From positions 524,497 through 588,496 of the forward strand of contig CAVSAR010000002.1 in assembly GCA_963726085.1 (NCBI GenBank): DNA of 64,000 nucleotides, read 5' to 3'. A program made the position numbers and the translations under genes. Shown here piece by piece: positions 59,853-64,000 of the stretch; positions within the stretch are counted from its first letter, which is position 1, and the number at the start of each line of letters is the position of its first letter. Source of the stretch: ZC4RG30 sp963726085. Its GTDB lineage: Bacteria; Pseudomonadota; Gammaproteobacteria; Steroidobacterales; Steroidobacteraceae. The notes under the pieces are model-generated. The model made no database searches and was not told the DNA's origin. It was given only the letters and a program-made list of their open reading frames with translations.

Positions 59853-60120
59853 ATGGTTCTGGATTGTGGCCTTACCGTCGCGAAGCTCGTTGGCCAGTTT
59901 GGCAATCTAGGGTCCATTGTTGGCGTGTACCAGGCATGGGTCTCTGCAAGATCGTTTGTGACGCCGCGTCGAGTCTGCCCGCTTGGGAGCGGTCTTTCCG
60001 ATTAAGGTGATGGCGCACGCAATGGAAGTCGAGTACCTAGACGAGCGGTTAATGCGCAAGGCAGGTTGTTTTTTATGGGGCCTATCGATATCAAGGTCGG
60101 GATCGCTGCGCGTGTTTCGT
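59853..60120 (+). pseudogene. remnant of a second wzy-like polymerase
   Basis: From the ATG at 59853 the sequence reads MVLDCGLTVAKLVGQFGNLG, then SIVGVYQAWVSARSFVTPRRV. This aligns with the Wzy at 56279-57556 over LDGGFTFAKVVGEFGCLG and ASVRSFVALRRA. After a stop near 60005 the next frame gives MAHAMEVEYLDERLMRKAGCF, which aligns with the following Wzy stretch ANAITVGYMVELFVRGEGYF. Only the 3' part of the gene is left and it is frameshifted. The similarity is moderate, so this is a related polymerase rather than a recent duplicate. Confidence 0.65.
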
Positions 60121-60221
60121 TCGCTTCGCCAAGTGCGTCGGCGCGGCTTGCCTATCCCCGCCGTGGCCAATCTGTACTCCCCCAGGCCGAACGTTCTGTC
60201 CACCGCCAGACAGGGTGACCA

Positions 60222-61232
60222 GTGAGCAAGGGGACAATGGATCTCATCGTCAATGGCACAGCGGCGCATCGAACCTCCCTTGGCGGGCGTCGTTACTGCC
60301 AGGGAGTAATGCGCCACCTTCAATGGTCTGGCCGGGTCGAGATATCGAGGCGCGCGTCGTGGCGCAGGCTTGAGCGCCTCAAAGAGCTGGCGGAGCGCGG
60401 GCGTCCTGATGCCATTTACTGGTCGCCTTGCCACCGGGGACCCCTGTTTGCGCATCGGCACGTTGTGACCGTCCTGGATTGCATCAATATCGAGCACGTC
60501 TATCGAGGTGACTGGCGCCTTCCGGTGCTGCGTGGAATGACTGCTGTATTGCTTGCAAATGCCAGGGCCGTTGTCGCCATCTCGATGGCGACGCGCGACG
60601 CTATCTTGAGAAATTTTCCTATTGACGCCTCAAAGATAACTGTGATTTCTGGACCTTCTGACTTTCGATCTGATAGCTGGACCATTGGCAACGAACATCT
60701 GCCAACGCCGGCGCCAGTTGGAGGCTACGTGCTCATGATTACAAATCCGCTGCCGCACAAGAACACCGCGCTCGCTGGCCGAGCATTGGCCGCGAGCTCC
60801 GCTGCAATGCGCGGTATTGGCTTGCGCGTTGTCGGGGCGATTGAGCCCGAGGGGGCGGAAGCCTGTCGGAAGGCCGGTATCATCGTAGAGCAGTACCAGG
60901 GTGTAGACGATGCCACCCTGCGGCATTGGTTGCTAAACTGCCGCTTCCTATTGTCGCCAAGCATTGCAGAAGGCCTGAACATGCCCGTCGCAGAGGCCCT
61001 GTCACTAGGAGCCAATGTGCTGTGTTCAGATATTCCGGTGCACCGGGAGTTCTACAATGGGGTGGCCTTGTTCACTCCACCCAACGATCGCGAGGCTATG
61101 ACGGCAACCATAGACACTGCATTTGGCTATAGGGGCGACTGGCCGTTGTCGGGGGCTTTACGACCGCTACGCTCATTTGCAGACGTAGCTGCTGACTACC
61201 GCCGGCTATTTGAATCCGTGGCCGCGAGCTAG
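60222..61232 (+). CDS. family 4 (GT-B) glycosyltransferase
   Basis: A glycosyltransferase of 336 residues. The C-terminal GT1/GT4 donor domain is clear: YVLMITNPLPHKNTALAGRAL, then LLSPSIAEGLNMPVAEALSLGANVLCSDIPVHREF, with the E-x7-E type motif. The N-terminal acceptor domain contains LGGRRYCQGVMRHL and LDCINIEH. It starts at GTG 60222, with ATG 60237 as alternative. It lies immediately behind the wzy remnant. Sugar specificity is unknown. Confidence 0.85.
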   Translation: MSKGTMDLIVNGTAAHRTSLGGRRYCQGVMRHLQWSGRVEISRRASWRRLERLKELAERGRPDAIYWSPCHRGPLFAHRHVVTVLDCINIEHVYRGDWRLPVLRGMTAVLLANARAVVAISMATRDAILRNFPIDASKITVISGPSDFRSDSWTIGNEHLPTPAPVGGYVLMITNPLPHKNTALAGRALAASSAAMRGIGLRVVGAIEPEGAEACRKAGIIVEQYQGVDDATLRHWLLNCRFLLSPSIAEGLNMPVAEALSLGANVLCSDIPVHREFYNGVALFTPPNDREAMTATIDTAFGYRGDWPLSGALRPLRSFADVAADYRRLFESVAAS

Positions 61233-61285
61233 CGCGTGGCAAGCGGCATGCAACTGCGTCAACGTCCGGCTTGCTAGGCAAGCAC

Positions 61286-62059
61286 GTGAGCGAGCTTACC
61301 ATTTCTGTGGTCAGCCATGGCCACGAGCAAATGCTGCACCAATTGCTGAGTGACCTTGAGGCTCAGCCCGGCCTGGACGGAGCGCAAGTCATTGTTACTC
61401 TGAATATGGCTGGGGAAATGTTTGATCCAGCGAGATTCCAGCGACTGTGCCTGACCGTGATCCGCAATTCTTTTCCGCGTGGCTTCGGTGCCAATCACAA
61501 CACGGCCTTTGCGCTGTGCAAGTCCCGATGGTTCGCGGTCTTAAATCCCGATCTGCGTCTCGCCGGGAACGAGCCATTCACGTCGTTGATCCGTACGGCT
61601 GAAGATATTGGGAGGATCGGCGTAGTTGCACCGATGGTCGTTAACGGCGCAGGACTGCCCGAAGATTCGGTACGTGCGAATCTTACGCCCTGGTCACTTT
61701 TTGTCCGGTATGTCCTGGGACGAAGAGTGGCGGTCAACGCACGGACGCCTGCGCGACTGGGGGGGGCGTTTTTCTGGGTGGCCGGAATGTGTCTACTGTT
61801 CGAGACTGTGGTGTTTCGTGGTGTCGGAGGATTCGACGAGCGCTTCTTTCTTTACTGCGAAGACTACGACGTTTGTGCGCGGCTTTTCGGTGCCGGCTAC
61901 GCAATAGCAGTCGACAGATCGGCACTCATTGTCCACGACGCGCAGCGGGATAGCCATCGCTCGCGAACACATCTCGGCATGCACCTGACCAGTTTAGTGC
62001 GGGTGTGGACGTCCAAGGCTTTCTGGACAGTCGCCAGAAGCGACTGGACAAGTGCGTAA
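61286..62059 (+). CDS. family 2 glycosyltransferase, rhamnosyltransferase-like
   Basis: A GT-A glycosyltransferase of about 257 residues. LTISVVSHGHEQMLHQLLSDL starts the nucleotide-binding fold, FAVLNPDLRLAG carries the metal-binding region (NPD in place of DxD), and FFLYCEDYDVCARLFGAGY is the acceptor-site motif. I start at GTG 61286 with AGG upstream; TTG 61271 adds five residues. It lies about 50 bp after the GT4 gene and is probably co-transcribed with it. Confidence 0.83.
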   Translation: MSELTISVVSHGHEQMLHQLLSDLEAQPGLDGAQVIVTLNMAGEMFDPARFQRLCLTVIRNSFPRGFGANHNTAFALCKSRWFAVLNPDLRLAGNEPFTSLIRTAEDIGRIGVVAPMVVNGAGLPEDSVRANLTPWSLFVRYVLGRRVAVNARTPARLGGAFFWVAGMCLLFETVVFRGVGGFDERFFLYCEDYDVCARLFGAGYAIAVDRSALIVHDAQRDSHRSRTHLGMHLTSLVRVWTSKAFWTVARSDWTSA

Positions 62060-62260
62060 TGGCCTACGGAAGCTCTGCGCTGGCAGAACATTGATGCCCG
62101 ATACTCCGTGCAGCGTGCATTTGCGGCGGAGTGGATGGAGCTATGCAGTAGCACACGTCTAATTCGATGGCGTCGCCGCTGCACCCCCGACGTCATCCTG
62201 CTTTTTCGTACGTATTTAGAACTGCAGTAAGGTGCTTCCGGAGTCCTTGTTCGGCAAGGA

Positions 62261-62795
62261 GAGGAAGCGATAAAGATATTCAAGTTCACCGACCAGCGGA
62301 TTCTGTTTACCCTCGAATAGGGGGCGCTGGCCAGGCGATTTGGGATGTGTGCCGGCAGGTTGGGATCAGTGAGGTGACGTACTACGTCTGAAAGAAGCGT
62401 ACGCCACATGGAACTGCTGGAGGTCCGTGAGCTACGGCTGCTGCGGGACGAGAACGCCCCGCTGAAGCGCCTGGTAGTCAATCTGACGCGGGATCGGCAC
62501 GTACTGCGGGAAGTGCTAAAAAGTGATCTAGCAGGGCCCAGGCGCCGGGACATCGGACGATGGATGCAGGATAGTTTTCAGCTCAACATACGTCGATCCT
62601 GCTCGCTGAGCTGCCTGAGGAACGCAACGTGCTTCTACCGATTCAAGGCGGCGACAGCGGATGCGGGAGCTGGCCACGGCGCGGCATCTGTTCGGCTGCG
62701 AGCGCGCATATCCTGTTGGCCCGGGAGGGCTGGCGAGTGGGCTGCAACCCCGCGCATCGGCTGTACGCGTTTGCCGCGCGGTTTCGACGTGAATG
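62261..62795 (+). mobile_element. decayed IS3-family transposase (orfA and start of orfB)
   Basis: Three frames together reproduce an IS3-group transposase. The orfA part reads FKFTDQRILFTL, then VGISEVTYYV (after shifts), then MELLEVRELRLLRDENAPLKRL and NLTRDRHVLREVL. The orfB part starts RRRDIGRWMQDSFQLNIRRSC, then RQRMRELATARHLFGCERAHILLAREGWRV. Several in-frame stops and shifts exist and the catalytic DDE core is missing, so it cannot transpose. No terminal inverted repeats were found by eye. Confidence 0.78.
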
Positions 62796-63009
62796 ACATC
62801 ATCTTTGCCAGTCGCAAGGAGTATCTGATCGTCTATGAGTGCAACGCGATCCGGCGATCGACGCCGCGCGGCCGTGACGAAAGTCTAATCGTCGCCGGCT
62901 CACGCGCCGCAACAGTCGCAGAACGATGACATTTAAGAACACTTCACAGAATGTGACAATATGCGGTGTAATACTCGTCCGGTCGTCGTTGAAAGGATTT
63001 GCCTCGATC

Positions 63010-64000
63010 GTGAAAGTTCTTCCGGCTTCCATTGCGTCCTTCTTCGTGGCCTGCACGATGCTTCTGGCCCTGCGGCCGATGGCCACTGCGACTGGCCTGA
63101 TTGACCGCCCTGGCGGCCGAAAAACCCACAATGGCGACGTGCCGGTTGTCGGTGGAATGGCCATGTTTGCAGGCCTTCTGGTGGCCGCGGTCGGTGGGCA
63201 AGGCTCTGAGCCATGGGGGTATCAGCCTCCTGATGGTGGCTGCGTTCATGGTGGTGTTGGGCGTCCTGGATGACCGGTTTGACCTGCCGCCCAACGTGCG
63301 CCTGTTTGCGCACCTGTCGGCTTCCGTCGCCTTGGTGTACAGCACCGAATTCGAATTCCACAGCCTTGGCGATCTTTTCGGGCTAGGTCCCATTGGACTT
63401 GGGGTGTTTTCCCTGCCCTTTACAGTCTTTGCCATCGTCGCACTGATCAATGCGTTCAATATGCTCGACGGCCTGGATGGATTGGCGGGCAGCGCCGGGT
63501 TGGTGGCGTTTGGCGGCGTCATGTATGTGTCTTCGGTGGCCGGCTCTGAGCCGACGCTGCTGGTGGCCGGCAGCATGTTCGGCGCGGTGGCCGCGTTTTT
63601 GATGTTCAACCTGCCGCTGCGGTTCAATCGCGGAATGCGCACGTTCATGGGCGACGCTGGCAGCACGCTGTTGGGATTTGCGCTTGCAGGCCTGGCCTTG
63701 AAGCTTGCGCAGCCGCGGCCGGAGTCTGTCGGCCTGTCTCCCATCGTCGTGCTGTGGATGATGCCGATGCCGGTGTTCGAGGTTTTCGCCAGCACAGTTC
63801 GCCGTATGGTCCGAGGTATGCCGCCCACCCAGGCGGATTCCGAACACTTCCATCACAAGTTAATTTGTGCCGGGTTCTCAGTTCGGGCGATTTGCGGTCT
63901 TTATTTCCTGTCGTCAGTGGCCTGTTGCGTGACCGGCATCTGGGCCTGGTCGAACGGTATGCCCGAGTCGCTGCTCTTTATCGGATATCTCATGCTGTTT
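63010..64000 (+). CDS. wecA: WecA-type undecaprenyl-phosphate glycosyl-1-phosphate transferase (partial, one frameshift)
   Basis: Polytopic MraY/WecA-family enzyme that starts the repeat unit by moving a HexNAc-1-phosphate to undecaprenyl phosphate. Motifs are in order: GLIDRPGGRKTHNGDVPVVGG, then after a shift near 63200, VLGVLDDRFDLPPNVR, NAFNMLDGLDGLAG, RTFMGDAGSTLLGF and SEHFHHKLI. The HFHHK element is typical of the WecA rather than the MraY branch. The gene runs off the right edge. GTG 63010 is a likely start; an open frame extends back to ATG 62926. G+C content returns to the core level here. Confidence 0.88.

Overview
The window is high-G+C DNA from a gammaproteobacterium. The order cannot be fixed from sequence alone, but several gene orders are typical of the Xanthomonadales/Nevskiales side of the class: prmB-aroC-asd-fimV-truA, accD-folC-dedD-cvpA-purF, tRNA cluster-tig-clpP-clpX-lon-tRNA-Val-tRNA-Asp-ppiD, and mltD // methyltransferase-rnhA-dnaQ. 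Many essential genes (psd, aroC, gltX, rnhA, ppiD and others) carry single-base frameshifts whose two halves still align with the family. The simplest reading is uncorrected indels in a long-read or metagenomic assembly, so broken genes are annotated here over their full span.

Layout. 1-13.8 kb is housekeeping: epmA (partial), psd, a SCO1 copper chaperone, prmB, aroC, asd, fimV, truA, accD, folC, a SPOR/DedD protein, cvpA and purF. 13.8-20.8 kb holds one polypeptide that joins a receiver domain, a Hanks-type Ser/Thr kinase and a complete MiaE tRNA hydroxylase. It overlaps an oppABCDF peptide transporter by 4 bp. 20.7-26 kb carries lpxH, gltX, cysS and folD, with a PIN/ribbon-helix-helix toxin-antitoxin cassette between cysS and folD that is bounded by perfect 16-bp inverted repeats. 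26-36 kb has seven tRNAs (Pro, Arg, His, Lys, Leu, Val, Asp), an NfsA-like reductase, the protein quality control set tig-clpP-clpX-lon, and a hipBA islet between tRNA-Asp and repeated copies of its 3' end. 36-43.7 kb is ppiD, a DAACS symporter, fabI, mltD, a YafS-type methyltransferase, rnhA and dnaQ.

43.7-64 kb is a surface polysaccharide locus. Sugar-nucleotide genes (UDP-glucuronate epimerase, DegT aminotransferase, pgi) come first, then export genes (Wzi, a large SLBB/Wza-like protein, Wzz), then a visibly lower-G+C variable section with Wzx, Wzy, three glycosyltransferases and two methyltransferases. The section contains a decayed second wzy fragment and a decayed IS3-family transposase, and the window ends inside a WecA-type initiating phosphotransferase. 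Together these describe Wzx/Wzy-dependent assembly: WecA primes the lipid carrier, the glycosyltransferases extend the unit, Wzx flips it, Wzy polymerises under Wzz control, and the SLBB protein and Wzi export and anchor it. No Wzc/Wzb kinase-phosphatase pair is present in the window.
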